Shown here one piece after another: positions 45,202 through 54,579 of a DNA stretch of 64,000 nucleotides (its first letter is position 1; each line of letters opens with the position of its first letter). Made by a program: the position numbers and the translations under genes. The notes beneath the pieces were generated by a model. The model saw only the letters and a list, made by a program, of their open reading frames with translations. It was not told where the DNA came from and ran no database searches. The DNA lies in contig PHDN01000016.1 of NCBI GenBank assembly GCA_002840975.1, positions 39,331 to 103,330 on the forward strand, in the 5' to 3' direction. This stretch comes from Bacteroidetes bacterium HGW-Bacteroidetes-16 (lineage in GTDB: Bacteria; Bacteroidota; Bacteroidia; Bacteroidales; F082).

Positions 45202-45296
45202 TCAGGATGCTTTGAAAAGAAGTTTTTTCCGTTTTATATAGCTGATCTCCATCTCAACAAATCCTGATCATTTTTGCGGGTAATGAAATTGAATGG

Positions 45297-46856
45297 TTAT
45301 TTATTACAATACCTCTTGATCACGTTATAGGCTTCAATAATCCCCAACTCACCCGCTTTGCTCAGGTCTTTGCATGCGAGTTGCTCTTCATTGAGAAACA
45401 ACAATGTTAAAGCACGGTTGTAATAGGCCTCAGCCAAATCAGGTTGAAGTTTGATGGCCATGCTATAGTCGTCGATGGCCCGCTGAAAGTCTTGCAAACT
45501 CAACTTGACGTTAGCCCTGTTGTAGAAAACAAATGGTAACCCCGGATTGCGGGCTATTACTTCATCATAGTCTTTTAATGTCGACACATGATCCGGTTTT
45601 CGTGGCATTTTGTTTTCTCTTTTTGCAATCGTACTGCTGCTGATGGTGACGATATCAGAATATTGTTGTTCACTATATACATACTCATCCATTTCGAAAC
45701 GGGTGGTTCCTCTGTTGACATAGGCATAAGAAATACCCGGGTCTTTCAGGAGTGCTTCATCATACGCGTTAATGGCTGAGGTATAATCAGATAACATGCT
45801 GTACAGAATACCATTGATAAAATAAGCACTGATCGAGTCGCCCGTGTTCCTGATGGTTGAATCCATCCGTCGAAGTTCGTTTTTTGTTTTTTGATGATCT
45901 GTCATCCAGCTGTCTGTGGAGAAAAGCAGTTTTATTCCCAAAGGATTATCTGTATTAAAGGCCGTGATTTGCTCATCGTAATAACTCTTCTTCGCGCGCA
46001 GTGGTTTTAATGAATCGGAGAGTGGCAGTGCATAGATCAGGTAAATGTTGTCCTTGGGTTTGATGGATACCCGTTGAAACTGAACCTTTCCTTTTTCCTT
46101 GTTCCCATCAACAAAATCTGCTTCAAACTCGATAATTTTGTTAAAATAGGCACTGTCGGCATACCTGCTGTACAGCACTTCCTGATCTTTTCCTTCACTG
46201 TTTGCTGCGGCGATAATGGCTGCTGCTCGTTCATGATCATCAAAGGCTCCATTTTTGTCTCCTAACTTTTGTCGGGTTGCCGATCGGTTGATAAAAGCCC
46301 CGGCAAAGTCAGGGAAAATCTCAATAGCAGTAGAATAATCCTCTTCCGCATCGGCAAATTCCCCGAGTTCATAATGCAGGTTGCCCCGGTTGTACCAGGC
46401 ATAAACGTTATAAGGATTGATGTTGATCACTTCAGCGTAATCGGCTAATGCTGCCGGATAATCCTTATTAATTGAAAACAAAAGTGCCCTGTTATAGTAG
46501 GTGAGCGCGTTGTTTGGATCGAGCCTGATGACCTGATTATAATCGTTGATAGCGGAGAGGGTATCTTTCTTTTTCAGGTTGACCAAAGCCCGTTGGAAAT
46601 AGGCAAATGGTTGTTTATCATTAATCGACAACGAATGGTTGATGTCGCTTAATGCTTGATTAAGACTGTCAATTTCTCCGTAGATCATACCCCGTTTCAA
46701 CCATGCTTCGCTATTGAAGTAATCCAATCGGATGGCTTTATCCATATCTTTCAGTGCGAGTACGTTTTCACCAAGAAGATGCCGCGAGACACCCCGATTC
46801 AGGTAAGCGGCTGGGATATTTCTCTCCAACTGAATGGCCATTGAATAATCTTTCAC
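45297..46856 (-). CDS. TPR-repeat protein, C-terminal part (after the in-frame stop)
   Basis: Up to 519 codons opening at a GTG two codons past the TAA. It lacks a signal peptide of its own and starts inside a TPR unit, which is why I see it as the broken-off part of the gene at 47330. Five to seven TPR units cover about residues 1-215 (for example YFQRALVNLKKKDTLSAINDYNQVIRLDP and AWYNRGNLHYELGEFADAEEDYSTAIEIFP). A non-TPR segment follows (about 225-330), then two or three more repeats near 350-385 and 430-500. No catalytic motif. If translated alone it would stay in the cytosol. Confidence 0.6.
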   Translation of the reverse strand: MKDYSMAIQLERNIPAAYLNRGVSRHLLGENVLALKDMDKAIRLDYFNSEAWLKRGMIYGEIDSLNQALSDINHSLSINDKQPFAYFQRALVNLKKKDTLSAINDYNQVIRLDPNNALTYYNRALLFSINKDYPAALADYAEVININPYNVYAWYNRGNLHYELGEFADAEEDYSTAIEIFPDFAGAFINRSATRQKLGDKNGAFDDHERAAAIIAAANSEGKDQEVLYSRYADSAYFNKIIEFEADFVDGNKEKGKVQFQRVSIKPKDNIYLIYALPLSDSLKPLRAKKSYYDEQITAFNTDNPLGIKLLFSTDSWMTDHQKTKNELRRMDSTIRNTGDSISAYFINGILYSMLSDYTSAINAYDEALLKDPGISYAYVNRGTTRFEMDEYVYSEQQYSDIVTISSSTIAKRENKMPRKPDHVSTLKDYDEVIARNPGLPFVFYNRANVKLSLQDFQRAIDDYSMAIKLQPDLAEAYYNRALTLLFLNEEQLACKDLSKAGELGIIEAYNVIKRYCNK

Positions 46857-46859
46857 GGC

Positions 46860-47330
46860 TTATGTAAAATTGTGGAGGTGCATTTTGGTGTCGCCACGGG
46901 CCAGAAAGAAATCGGCATTAAAGGGGTCTATTTCCAAGGCTTTGTTAAAATCCCTGATGGCATGAGGGTAATCACCCAGTTGATCAAACGAAATACCACG
47001 GTACAAATAAGCCCTTGCATACAATGGGTGAATGTCAACCGTGGTGGTAAAATCATCCGTGGCACCGCTGTAGTCTCCCAGCGAAAATTTAGCAATTCCC
47101 CTCAGGAAAAAGGCTTCAAAACCTTTATGGTGTGAGAAAATGGCTGTATTAAAATCCTTGATGGCCCCCAGATAATTTTCTTTTTGAAGCTCGCCCTGGC
47201 CACTCCGAATAAAATGATCATAGTTGATCTGCGCCCCTACTTTACAAACCTCAATAAAAAAGAACAAACCCAACAGATAAAAGGAAAGATGAGATGGTTT
47301 CATCAAGCGATTTTTGGTGGAAGGGTTCAT
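46860..47330 (-). CDS. TPR-repeat protein, N-terminal part (before the in-frame stop)
   Basis: A 156-residue exported fragment: signal peptide (SFYLLGLFFFIEVCKVGAQ, about residues 14-33) then TPR units LGAIKDFNTAIFSHHKGF, FLRGIAKFSLGDYSGATDDF and YLYRGISFDQLGDYPHAIRDFNKALEIDP, ending abruptly at NFT and TAA. Its ATG overlaps the ppk1 stop as ATGA (47327-47330), so the two genes are translationally coupled. TPR proteins are scaffolds; the periplasmic partner is unknown. Confidence 0.7.
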   Translation of the reverse strand: MNPSTKNRLMKPSHLSFYLLGLFFFIEVCKVGAQINYDHFIRSGQGELQKENYLGAIKDFNTAIFSHHKGFEAFFLRGIAKFSLGDYSGATDDFTTTVDIHPLYARAYLYRGISFDQLGDYPHAIRDFNKALEIDPFNADFFLARGDTKMHLHNFT

Positions 47331-49384
47331 GGTTGATTTTTTGCTTTGAGGTAGTTGTATATCTCGACCTGAGCCTGTACCTTATTGATGTTATCGTCTT
47401 TTTTGTATTGATTCACAGTTGATTGGTTTATCAATCTGGTTTTGGTATTGTCACTGAGTTGTATTTGCAGCATGTCCCAGAGTTCTTGTTGCAATTGCGG
47501 ATCATAAACAGGGCAAATCACCTCAAAGCGGTGATCAAAATTGCGTATCATCCAATCGGCCGAAGCCAGGTAATAGGTTGGATGACCACCGTTTGCAAAC
47601 ACCAGAATTCTTGAGTGTTCCAGATATTTGTCAACAATGCTGATGACATGGATGTTTTCGCTGATGCCCCGGATATTGGGTATCAGAATGCAAATCCCCC
47701 TACAGATTAAATTGATTTTAACGCCTGCCTGAGAGGCTTGATATAGTTTCTGTGTGATTTTGGTATCGACCAGGTTATTAAGTTTGATCACCATCCAGGC
47801 TTCTTTTCCTTCTTTGGCATTTTTTATTTCCTGATTAATCAGTTTGGTAAGCCTCTTTCTCAATTGATAAGGCGCCACAATCAGATGATTGAAACGGGGT
47901 GGAGTATAGGGAGATTCGAACAGATGGAACAACATATTCACTTCGTTGGCAATTTCCTGATTGGCGGTCAGCAGACTGTCGTCAGAATATATTTTGGCGG
48001 TGGATTCGTTAAAATTACCGGTGCTGATGTTGGCATAGTACACGTTGTTTCCTTCTTCTTTGCGCCTGATCAACAACAATTTGGCGTGTACTTTATAGCC
48101 GGGCAGGGTTTTGATGATGGTTACACCTTCTTCTTTGAGTTTACGTGTCCAGTAGATATTGGCTTTTTCATCAAACCGGGCCTGAATCTCCAAAAACACC
48201 GTCACATCTTTCCCGTTTCTGGCAGCATTGATCAAAGCATTGATCACGTTGGAGTCGCGGGCTGCCCGATAAAAAGTCATCTTGATCCCCCTGACTTTAG
48301 GGTCGATGGAAGCTTCGCGCAGTAAATCGACAATGTACTGAAACGATTGGTAAGGATAATGCAACAGAATATCGCCTTGTGCAATGGCGCTCAGGATGCT
48401 TTTACGCGGTAATAACCGTGGATGAGGTAAGGGTTTTTGCTTTTCGTTGATCAGGTTTTTCATTCCCAGCTTTGGGAAATTCATGAAATCCTTGAAGTTG
48501 TGGTATCTGCCTCCACCACGCATGTGGTCACCCATGGTTACATTTAACCGGCTGAGCAGTGCATTAAGCAGGTCGGATGGGATATCCTTGTCGTAAACAA
48601 ACCGCACCGGGGCTCCTTGTTGTCGTTTCTTAACGCTGTCACTCATTTGTTCCATAAAGCTTTTGGAGATGTCGTTGTCGATGTCCAACTCGGCATCGCG
48701 TGTAAACTTGATGGTAAACGCTTCAAAAGAATTGAATCCGAACGGGCTGAAAATTTCTCCCAGGTTGTACCTGATGACATCATCGAGAAACATAATGTAT
48801 TTATTATTTCCTTTTGACGGCAGGATCAAAAATCTGGAGATGACGTCTGTAGGAACCCTGATAATGGCATAATCCTCCTTCATGGTGCCGGTAGAATCCT
48901 TCAGAACAATAGCCAGATAAATGGCATTGTCTTCAAGCCTGTCGGGATTGTGGAGTCCTTTTAAGATAATGGGAAATAGGATGGGTCGTACGCTGTTCTG
49001 GAAAAACTGATGAACAAACTTTCCCTGATTTTTGTCGAGTTTTGTTTCGTCAAGAAAATAAATGTGGTGTTTTTCAAGTTCATTTTTAATATCAAAGTAG
49101 GTTGAAGTATAATTTTTTTCTTGTTTCTCAACCATCTTCAACACTTCCGACAACACCTTTCGTGGTGACTCAGTGTACTCTTCGCCCATTTTTTCAATTT
49201 GGGCCATTCGCTTTAATGTGGCCACCCTCACCCTGAAAAACTCATCCCTGTTGCTGGAAAAAATTCCCAGGAATTTTAACCGTTCGATAGTGGGGTTAGC
49301 CGTGTCCATGGCTTCCTGTAGTACACGTTCATTGAATTCGAGCCACGATATCTCCCTGTTTAATAAGTATTTTTTGCGCTCCAT
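47327..49384 (-). CDS. ppk1: Polyphosphate kinase 1
   Basis: Reversible synthesis of inorganic polyphosphate from ATP at the inner membrane. The 685-residue chain follows PPK1 domain order: N-terminal helical domain (REISWLEFNERVLQEA, SNRDEFFRVRV), head domain, and two phospholipase-D-like C-terminal domains. The autophosphorylated histidine is His433 in GYKVHAKLLLIRR; the second motif DHRFEVICPVYDP is near residue 615. Start coupled downstream to a TPR gene by ATGA overlap, so both are one transcript. Polyphosphate kinase also ties in with stringent-response physiology, as does the RSH gene in this window. Confidence 0.95.
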   Translation of the reverse strand: MERKKYLLNREISWLEFNERVLQEAMDTANPTIERLKFLGIFSSNRDEFFRVRVATLKRMAQIEKMGEEYTESPRKVLSEVLKMVEKQEKNYTSTYFDIKNELEKHHIYFLDETKLDKNQGKFVHQFFQNSVRPILFPIILKGLHNPDRLEDNAIYLAIVLKDSTGTMKEDYAIIRVPTDVISRFLILPSKGNNKYIMFLDDVIRYNLGEIFSPFGFNSFEAFTIKFTRDAELDIDNDISKSFMEQMSDSVKKRQQGAPVRFVYDKDIPSDLLNALLSRLNVTMGDHMRGGGRYHNFKDFMNFPKLGMKNLINEKQKPLPHPRLLPRKSILSAIAQGDILLHYPYQSFQYIVDLLREASIDPKVRGIKMTFYRAARDSNVINALINAARNGKDVTVFLEIQARFDEKANIYWTRKLKEEGVTIIKTLPGYKVHAKLLLIRRKEEGNNVYYANISTGNFNESTAKIYSDDSLLTANQEIANEVNMLFHLFESPYTPPRFNHLIVAPYQLRKRLTKLINQEIKNAKEGKEAWMVIKLNNLVDTKITQKLYQASQAGVKINLICRGICILIPNIRGISENIHVISIVDKYLEHSRILVFANGGHPTYYLASADWMIRNFDHRFEVICPVYDPQLQQELWDMLQIQLSDNTKTRLINQSTVNQYKKDDNINKVQAQVEIYNYLKAKNQP

Positions 49385-49610
49385 TGTCAGCTCTGTTAAT
49401 AAGGCGATGATGCTAAATGAACCTGACTAAAAACCTGTTTTTGAGGTTCCTTTTTACAAACATTCCATTGTTTCATGATCAGGTGTAAAAATACAAAAGA
49501 ATTGATTCCCCGTTTTTTTTGAATCATAACATTAGTTAAAAGGGGAAACTTCCGAGGATCATTCCTATCGCAATAAAGGTTTTATAATCAATCATGTCCA
49601 TGTCATGGCA

Positions 49611-49639
49611 AAAAAATAGGGATACCTTGGGTATCCCTA
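49611..49639 (-). terminator. Rho-independent terminator of the OB-fold lipoprotein gene
   Basis: Perfect 10-bp stem TAGGGATACC/GGTATCCCTA with a 3-nt loop (49617-49639); on the minus strand it is followed by a T run (A run at 49611-49616 on plus). It lies 28 bp beyond the stop at 49667. Confidence 0.9.
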
Positions 49640-49666
49640 CATGAATGTATTTAACCATTCAACTTC

Positions 49667-50398
49667 CTACATTTCCTTCTGCAATGTCGCGTCCTCCAAA
49701 ATCAGGTCATAGGTATATCCGGCACCAAAGTCCTTGTTCAAACTCAGTTTACCTTTGAATACAACTACCTCGCCCACCTTGGTTTCATCATTGCTGGTGA
49801 TGGTCAGGTCGTAATAATCACCTGCTTCGGTGCCATCCTGGATGTGTATCCAATTGCGGTTCATGATGGCCGCATTAAATTTGGTAACAATTCCTTTCAC
49901 CATTACTTCTTTCCCGGCAAGTTGCTCGCGATTGGTAATCACTTCAGCCAACGTCATGCCGCCGGGAATGGGATCAATTTCTATTTTCTTTTTGTCACCA
50001 CCCGATTTATTTGCCGTGACCCTTTCCTCCGGTGATAACGTGGTTGTCGGCGCCATTCGTGTTACATCTGCCTCGCCGGTAGGATCGTCGCTGATAACCT
50101 GCACAAACAGCACTTTTTCGAAGGTGCGGTTAAGTTCCTTGCTTTCAAAATTGGTCATGGGCAAGCCGCTGTTGTAATAAATAACCTTACCGACAGCGAT
50201 GTCGCTTTTAGGGATGGCCATCCAATAATTTGATCCATTTTCATTTACTTCCAGATAGGTGTAGTTGGAGGTTTGAATCACGTCTGCCACGGTTGCCGTG
50301 TGAGCCCAGTTCGCATTTTGAGAAGCAGGGGCGGGTGTGTTATTGCAGCTGCTTAAAGCCATTATGAATGTAATGGCCAGAAAAAATAAGTGTCTCAT
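49667..50398 (-). CDS. Lipoprotein with OB-fold-like domain
   Basis: A 243-residue envelope lipoprotein. Signal peptide LFFLAITFIMALSSC with lipobox LSSC at about residues 15-18. A first beta-rich domain (about 30-115, starting ATVADVIQTSNYTYLEV) and a second OB-like domain (about 145-240, VITNREQLAGKEVMVKGIVTKFN, MNRNWIHIQDGT, GEVVVFKGKLSLN) follow. Such proteins are often labelled nucleic-acid-binding because of the OB fold, but an exported lipoprotein is unlikely to bind DNA in the cell. The frame opens at TTG 50425; I use ATG 50398, where the signal peptide begins. It has its own terminator. Confidence 0.8.
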   Translation of the reverse strand: MRHLFFLAITFIMALSSCNNTPAPASQNANWAHTATVADVIQTSNYTYLEVNENGSNYWMAIPKSDIAVGKVIYYNSGLPMTNFESKELNRTFEKVLFVQVISDDPTGEADVTRMAPTTTLSPEERVTANKSGGDKKKIEIDPIPGGMTLAEVITNREQLAGKEVMVKGIVTKFNAAIMNRNWIHIQDGTEAGDYYDLTITSNDETKVGEVVVFKGKLSLNKDFGAGYTYDLILEDATLQKEM

Positions 50399-50527
50399 AA
50401 GTTGGTTTAGTTTAATGAATTTCAAGTTTTATATTTTGTTAAATGTTTCTTTTTTTTTAAATATCCTCTCGTTGTGTTGATAGCACGATGGTTAGTGTGC
50501 CCTGTATTTTGCAAATGGGTCAGGAAC

Positions 50528-51808
50528 TCAATATCCAAAAAGCGGGAAACCACTCATCAGTTCGTTCACACGTTTTTTTACTGATTGGATTGCATCGGTG
50601 CTGTCGATGTTTGAAATGACCTCATCAATCAGCTCAACAATAGGAGCCATGTGCGCTTCTTTCATTCCACGTGTTGTGATGGCCGGAGTACCTACCCGCA
50701 GACCACTGGTCTGGAAGGGTGAGCGGCTGTCGAATGGAACCATATTTTTGTTGATGGTGATATCGGCCTTTACCAGCGTGTTCTCCACCACCTTGCCGGT
50801 GATGTCGGGGAATTTACTTCTTAGGTCGATGAGCATCAGGTGGTTGTCTGTTCCCCCCGAAATCACCTTGTATCCTTTGTCCATAAAGGCCTTTGCCATG
50901 ATAGCGGCATTTTTCTTTACCTGTAGGATGTATTCAAAGTAAGGGTCGGTGAGGGCTTCGCCAAATGCCACTGCTTTCGAGGCTATCACATGCTCCAACG
51001 GACCGCCCTGAATTCCGGGAAATACTGCTGAATTAAGGATTGCCGACATCATCTTAATTTCTCCTTTGGGTGTTTTCTGTCCCCATGGATTTTCAAAGTC
51101 TTCGCCCATCAAAATCATTCCGCCACGCGGCCCGCGCAGGGTTTTGTGGGTGGTGGTCGTTACGATATGGCAAAATTCAATGGGGTCATTCAACAAGCCT
51201 TTGGCAATCAAACCGGCGGGATGTGCAATGTCGGCCATCAGGATAGCACCTATTTCGTCAGCAATATCGCGCATGCGCTCATAATCCCAATCGCGTGAGT
51301 AGGCCGAAGCGCCCGCGATGAGCATTTTGGGTTTGTGCTGTTTGGCCAGTTGTTCCATCTCTTCATAATCCACCGTACCCGATTCTTTATTTACATGATA
51401 GGCAACAGGTTGGTATAAAATACCCGATGAATTAACGGGGGAGCCATGTGAAAGGTGGCCTCCATGCGAGAGGTCGAGTCCCATAAAAGTATCGCCCGGG
51501 TTTAAACAGGAAAAGAATACAGCCATATTGGCCTGGGCTCCGGAATGCGGTTGTACGTTGGCATATTCGGCGTCGAACAATTCACAGGCCCTGTCGATGG
51601 CCAGTTGCTCCGATTGATCTACAATTTCACAACCACCATAATACCTCTTTCCGGGATATCCTTCGGCATATTTGTTGGTCATCACCGAACCCATGGCTTC
51701 CAATACCTGATCGCTCACGAAGTTTTCAGAGGCAATCAACTCAATTCCATGCATCTGGCGTTCTTTTTCCTGCTTTATCAGGTCAAATATTTTATGATCT
51801 CTTTCCAT
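50528..51808 (-). CDS. glyA: Serine hydroxymethyltransferase
   Basis: PLP enzyme interconverting serine and glycine with transfer of a one-carbon unit to tetrahydrofolate. The family start [11 protein letters not shown], the PLP lysine in [15 protein letters not shown] (His before Lys), the substrate segment HGSPVN and [14 protein letters not shown] are present. At 426 residues it has the normal bacterial length. Monocistronic, with a -7 box 40 nt upstream and a 128-bp gap to the OB-fold lipoprotein. Confidence 0.95.
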   Translation of the reverse strand: MERDHKIFDLIKQEKERQMHGIELIASENFVSDQVLEAMGSVMTNKYAEGYPGKRYYGGCEIVDQSEQLAIDRACELFDAEYANVQPHSGAQANMAVFFSCLNPGDTFMGLDLSHGGHLSHGSPVNSSGILYQPVAYHVNKESGTVDYEEMEQLAKQHKPKMLIAGASAYSRDWDYERMRDIADEIGAILMADIAHPAGLIAKGLLNDPIEFCHIVTTTTHKTLRGPRGGMILMGEDFENPWGQKTPKGEIKMMSAILNSAVFPGIQGGPLEHVIASKAVAFGEALTDPYFEYILQVKKNAAIMAKAFMDKGYKVISGGTDNHLMLIDLRSKFPDITGKVVENTLVKADITINKNMVPFDSRSPFQTSGLRVGTPAITTRGMKEAHMAPIVELIDEVISNIDSTDAIQSVKKRVNELMSGFPLFGY

Positions 51809-51847
51809 TTATTTTGGTTTTTGGGCATGTATCAAATAATAAAGCAA

Positions 51848-51855
51848 CAAAATTA
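51848..51855 (-). promoter_or_regulatory. glyA: Candidate -7 box for glyA
   Basis: Minus-strand TAATTTTG, a perfect TAnnTTTG match, 40 nt upstream of the glyA start. Confidence 0.4.
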
Positions 51856-51911
51856 AATAACTTTTAACACACAATTCATAAAATAAAACAACGTTTTACA
51901 AATATCCTTGT

Positions 51912-51919
51912 TAAGTTTG
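51912..51919 (+). promoter_or_regulatory. Candidate -7 box for the M16 operon
   Basis: TAAGTTTG, a perfect TAnnTTTG match, 92 bp before the first M16 ATG at 52012. Confidence 0.35.
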
Positions 51920-52011
51920 CCGATTAAAACCCACGGATGACCGTGCCTGAAGGCATAAAGCACCTTGTGTACAGCGTTCTGCCGGAGTTGGTGGAGAACT
52001 AAAACTCAGTA

Positions 52012-53253
52012 ATGGTAACATTTGAAAAAACAAAACTAAATAACGGTCTAACCGTATTGGTGCACCGCGATCGCCATACGCCCATCGTCGCCATGAACCT
52101 TATTTATCAGGTGGGTTCGAAAAACGAAGATCCCGGACAGACCGGGTTTGCTCACTTGTTTGAACACCTGATGTTTGGAGGATCGGTGAATATACCCAAA
52201 TACGATATTCCACTCGAAAGGGCAGGAGGTGAAAACAACGCTTTTACGAATTCTGACTATACCAACTATTACCTGACTCTCCCAAAAAACAACCTCGAAA
52301 CAGCTTTCTGGCTGGAGTCGGACAGGATGCTTGGCCTCGAATTTTCACAACGCAGTCTGGATGTGCAGAAACAAGTGGTAATTGAAGAATTTAAACAAAA
52401 TTACCTTAACCAGCCTTATGGTGATGTGTATCTTCTGCTCAAACCGTTGGCCTATAAAGTACATCCTTACCGGTGGAGCACCATCGGGCGTGAAATCAGC
52501 CACATAGAAAGTGCTACCCTCGACGATGTAAAGGCCTTTTATCAACAACATTACAACCCCGATAATGCCATTCTGAGTATTGCCGGAGATGTAACACCAG
52601 ATGAGGTGTTTAAACTGGCTGAACATTGGTTTGGTCCTGTTCCGGCCGCTAACCTGCTGGCAGAGACCTATCCCGGTGAACCCATACAGAACGAAGCACG
52701 TCGGCTTTCGGTGTACCGCGATGTGCCTCAAAATGCACTCTATATGGCCTGGCATATGCCTGCGCGGCGCGACCCCGGTTATTACACCACTGATTTAATC
52801 TCAGATGTGCTGTCAAATGGCCATTCTGCCCGTCTGTATCAGAACCTGGTGAAAGAAAAAAAACTGTTTACCGATCTCACTGCATTTATCAGCGGTGACA
52901 TTGATACCGGATTGTTTATTATTACAGGAAAGTTGATGGATGGCGTCAGCATGGAGGAGGCCGAAGCAGCGATATGGTCAGAACTAAAACACCTGGCAAC
53001 CGATCTCATCACGGAAGAGGAACTAATAAAAATCAAAAATAAAATAGAAGCGAACCTTATTTTTTCCCGGATGCCCGTTCTTAACAAGGCCATGAACCTG
53101 GGTTATTTTGAGATGCTGGGAGATGCCGCTGCGATGAACGATGAAGTAAATAAGTATCAACGCATCACCCGCGAAGATATCGCCGACCAAGCCCGATCGA
53201 TGCTGGTGGAGTCAAAGCAAAACACCCTAACTTATTATGCCCAAAGCAAGTAG
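52012..53253 (+). CDS. M16 family zinc peptidase, catalytic subunit
   Basis: Inverzincin peptidase of the mitochondrial-processing-peptidase type. The zinc motif HxxEH is intact (HLFEH, residues 48-52) with the distal glutamate in EEFKQNYLNQPYGDVY. The C-terminal half carries a second M16 domain. Length 413 is typical of the single-chain beta-like subunit. No signal peptide is visible. The next gene, 6 bp downstream, encodes a paralogue that lacks the zinc motif, so the two probably form an alpha-beta heterodimer. Confidence 0.92.
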   Translation: MVTFEKTKLNNGLTVLVHRDRHTPIVAMNLIYQVGSKNEDPGQTGFAHLFEHLMFGGSVNIPKYDIPLERAGGENNAFTNSDYTNYYLTLPKNNLETAFWLESDRMLGLEFSQRSLDVQKQVVIEEFKQNYLNQPYGDVYLLLKPLAYKVHPYRWSTIGREISHIESATLDDVKAFYQQHYNPDNAILSIAGDVTPDEVFKLAEHWFGPVPAANLLAETYPGEPIQNEARRLSVYRDVPQNALYMAWHMPARRDPGYYTTDLISDVLSNGHSARLYQNLVKEKKLFTDLTAFISGDIDTGLFIITGKLMDGVSMEEAEAAIWSELKHLATDLITEEELIKIKNKIEANLIFSRMPVLNKAMNLGYFEMLGDAAAMNDEVNKYQRITREDIADQARSMLVESKQNTLTYYAQSK

Positions 53254-53259
53254 CCAGCT

Positions 53260-54579
53260 ATGAAACAATTTTCACAACCCAACCGCACATCAGCACCCGA
53301 CCCCGCAACACATTTGAAGTTGCTACTCGATGAACCCCGGTGTATCACCCTCGATAATGGGGTGAAAGCCTATCTCATTGAGGCAGGTCAGGAAGAGGTG
53401 ACCCGAATCGACCTGGTCTATAATGCCGGATCAGCCTTTCAGGAAAAACACCTTGTGGCAGCCGCCGCCAACCGTCTTCTGAGGGAAGGAACCAACACCC
53501 ATACCTCATTCCAAATTGCTTCCACCCTCGACTACCACGGAGCCTATCTCGATACTTCGGTCACTAAAGATACCGCCATCCTCACCCTTTATACACTGAA
53601 TAAATACCTGCATCAGTTGCTGCCGTTGGTAAGCGAACTGTTATATGATCCGGTTTTCCCGGAAGACGAGCTTCAAACCTATCTGAACAAACAACGTCAG
53701 GAATTTTTGATTAACAGCAGCAAGGTGAAGTTTAAAGCAATGATTGGCTTTAATGGCCTTGTTTTTGGCAAAACCAGTGCTTACGGGCAACACCTGACCT
53801 TGGAGGATTTTGAGCTGCTTAGCAAAACAGATGTGGCTGACTTTTATAAACGTTACTATGTCCCGGAGAATGGTTGGATTTTAGTCAGTGGTCACATCAC
53901 CAAAGAAATTCCCTTACTGCTCAATCGTTATTTTGGAGAACACAGGGGCCGTCATCCCGATTTTTCACTTCCACACCTGCACTATGCTGACCGTGTGATC
54001 GACAGCGGCGACCACCTGGAGGAAAAACCAGATGCCCTTCAATCGGCTATTCGTATCGGGATGCCCATTGTGGGGAAAAGCCATCCTGATTTCAATACCC
54101 TGCAACTACTTAACATGGTGCTGGGTGGATATTTTGGATCGCGCCTGATGACTAACCTGCGCGAGGAAAAAGGGTATACCTACGGGGTCAGTTCGCACCT
54201 GGTCAATTACCGGTATGGCGGCTTTTTTAGTGTGGCCACCGAAGTAAATGCAGCCTATACCGAGGCCGCGCTCAGTGAAATCTGTAAAGAAATGAGACTA
54301 CTCAGGGAAGAGCCTTTGGGACAGGAGGAACTCACTCTGGTGAAAAATTATCTCTATGGTACTTTTCTCAGAAGTTTCGATGGGCCATTTGCCCTATCAG
54401 ACAAGTATATCTCCGCCCGCGATCACGACCTCCACTTTAGTTATTATCACCAAAGTCTGGCAGCCATGATGCGGACCACTTCTGAACAACTTATCGACGT
54501 TGCCAACCGGTATCTGGTTCCTGATCAGATGATTCGCCTGGTGGTGGGTAGAAAAGACCTTGACGTTTCTGAAAAATGA
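53260..54579 (+). CDS. M16 family peptidase, non-catalytic partner
   Basis: A 439-residue M16 paralogue. At the place of HxxEH the sequence reads AAANR within HLVAAAANRLLREGTNT, so it cannot bind zinc, while the substrate-gripping segment typical of the alpha-type subunit is present (GYFGSRLMTNLREEKGYTYGVSS). It should assemble with the catalytic subunit encoded 6 bp upstream. Its stop overlaps the start of a secreted T9SS type-B protein as ATGA (54576-54579), so all three may be made in fixed ratio. Confidence 0.9.
   Translation: MKQFSQPNRTSAPDPATHLKLLLDEPRCITLDNGVKAYLIEAGQEEVTRIDLVYNAGSAFQEKHLVAAAANRLLREGTNTHTSFQIASTLDYHGAYLDTSVTKDTAILTLYTLNKYLHQLLPLVSELLYDPVFPEDELQTYLNKQRQEFLINSSKVKFKAMIGFNGLVFGKTSAYGQHLTLEDFELLSKTDVADFYKRYYVPENGWILVSGHITKEIPLLLNRYFGEHRGRHPDFSLPHLHYADRVIDSGDHLEEKPDALQSAIRIGMPIVGKSHPDFNTLQLLNMVLGGYFGSRLMTNLREEKGYTYGVSSHLVNYRYGGFFSVATEVNAAYTEAALSEICKEMRLLREEPLGQEELTLVKNYLYGTFLRSFDGPFALSDKYISARDHDLHFSYYHQSLAAMMRTTSEQLIDVANRYLVPDQMIRLVVGRKDLDVSEK

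Larger units (their letters stand above)
45297..47330 (-). pseudogene. TPR protein gene interrupted by a single in-frame stop
   Basis: One reading frame from 47330 to 45297 (about 677 codons) is broken only by a TAA at 46860-46862. The stop falls at position 19 of a 34-residue TPR unit whose consensus Gly8, Ala20 and Ala27 are all kept across it (FFLARGDTKMHLHNFT, stop, AVKDYSMAIQL). There is no frame change or missing sequence. A single substitution such as GAA, CAA or AAA to TAA explains it; a sequencing error or read-through is also possible. The halves are listed as separate CDS entries. Confidence 0.75.
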
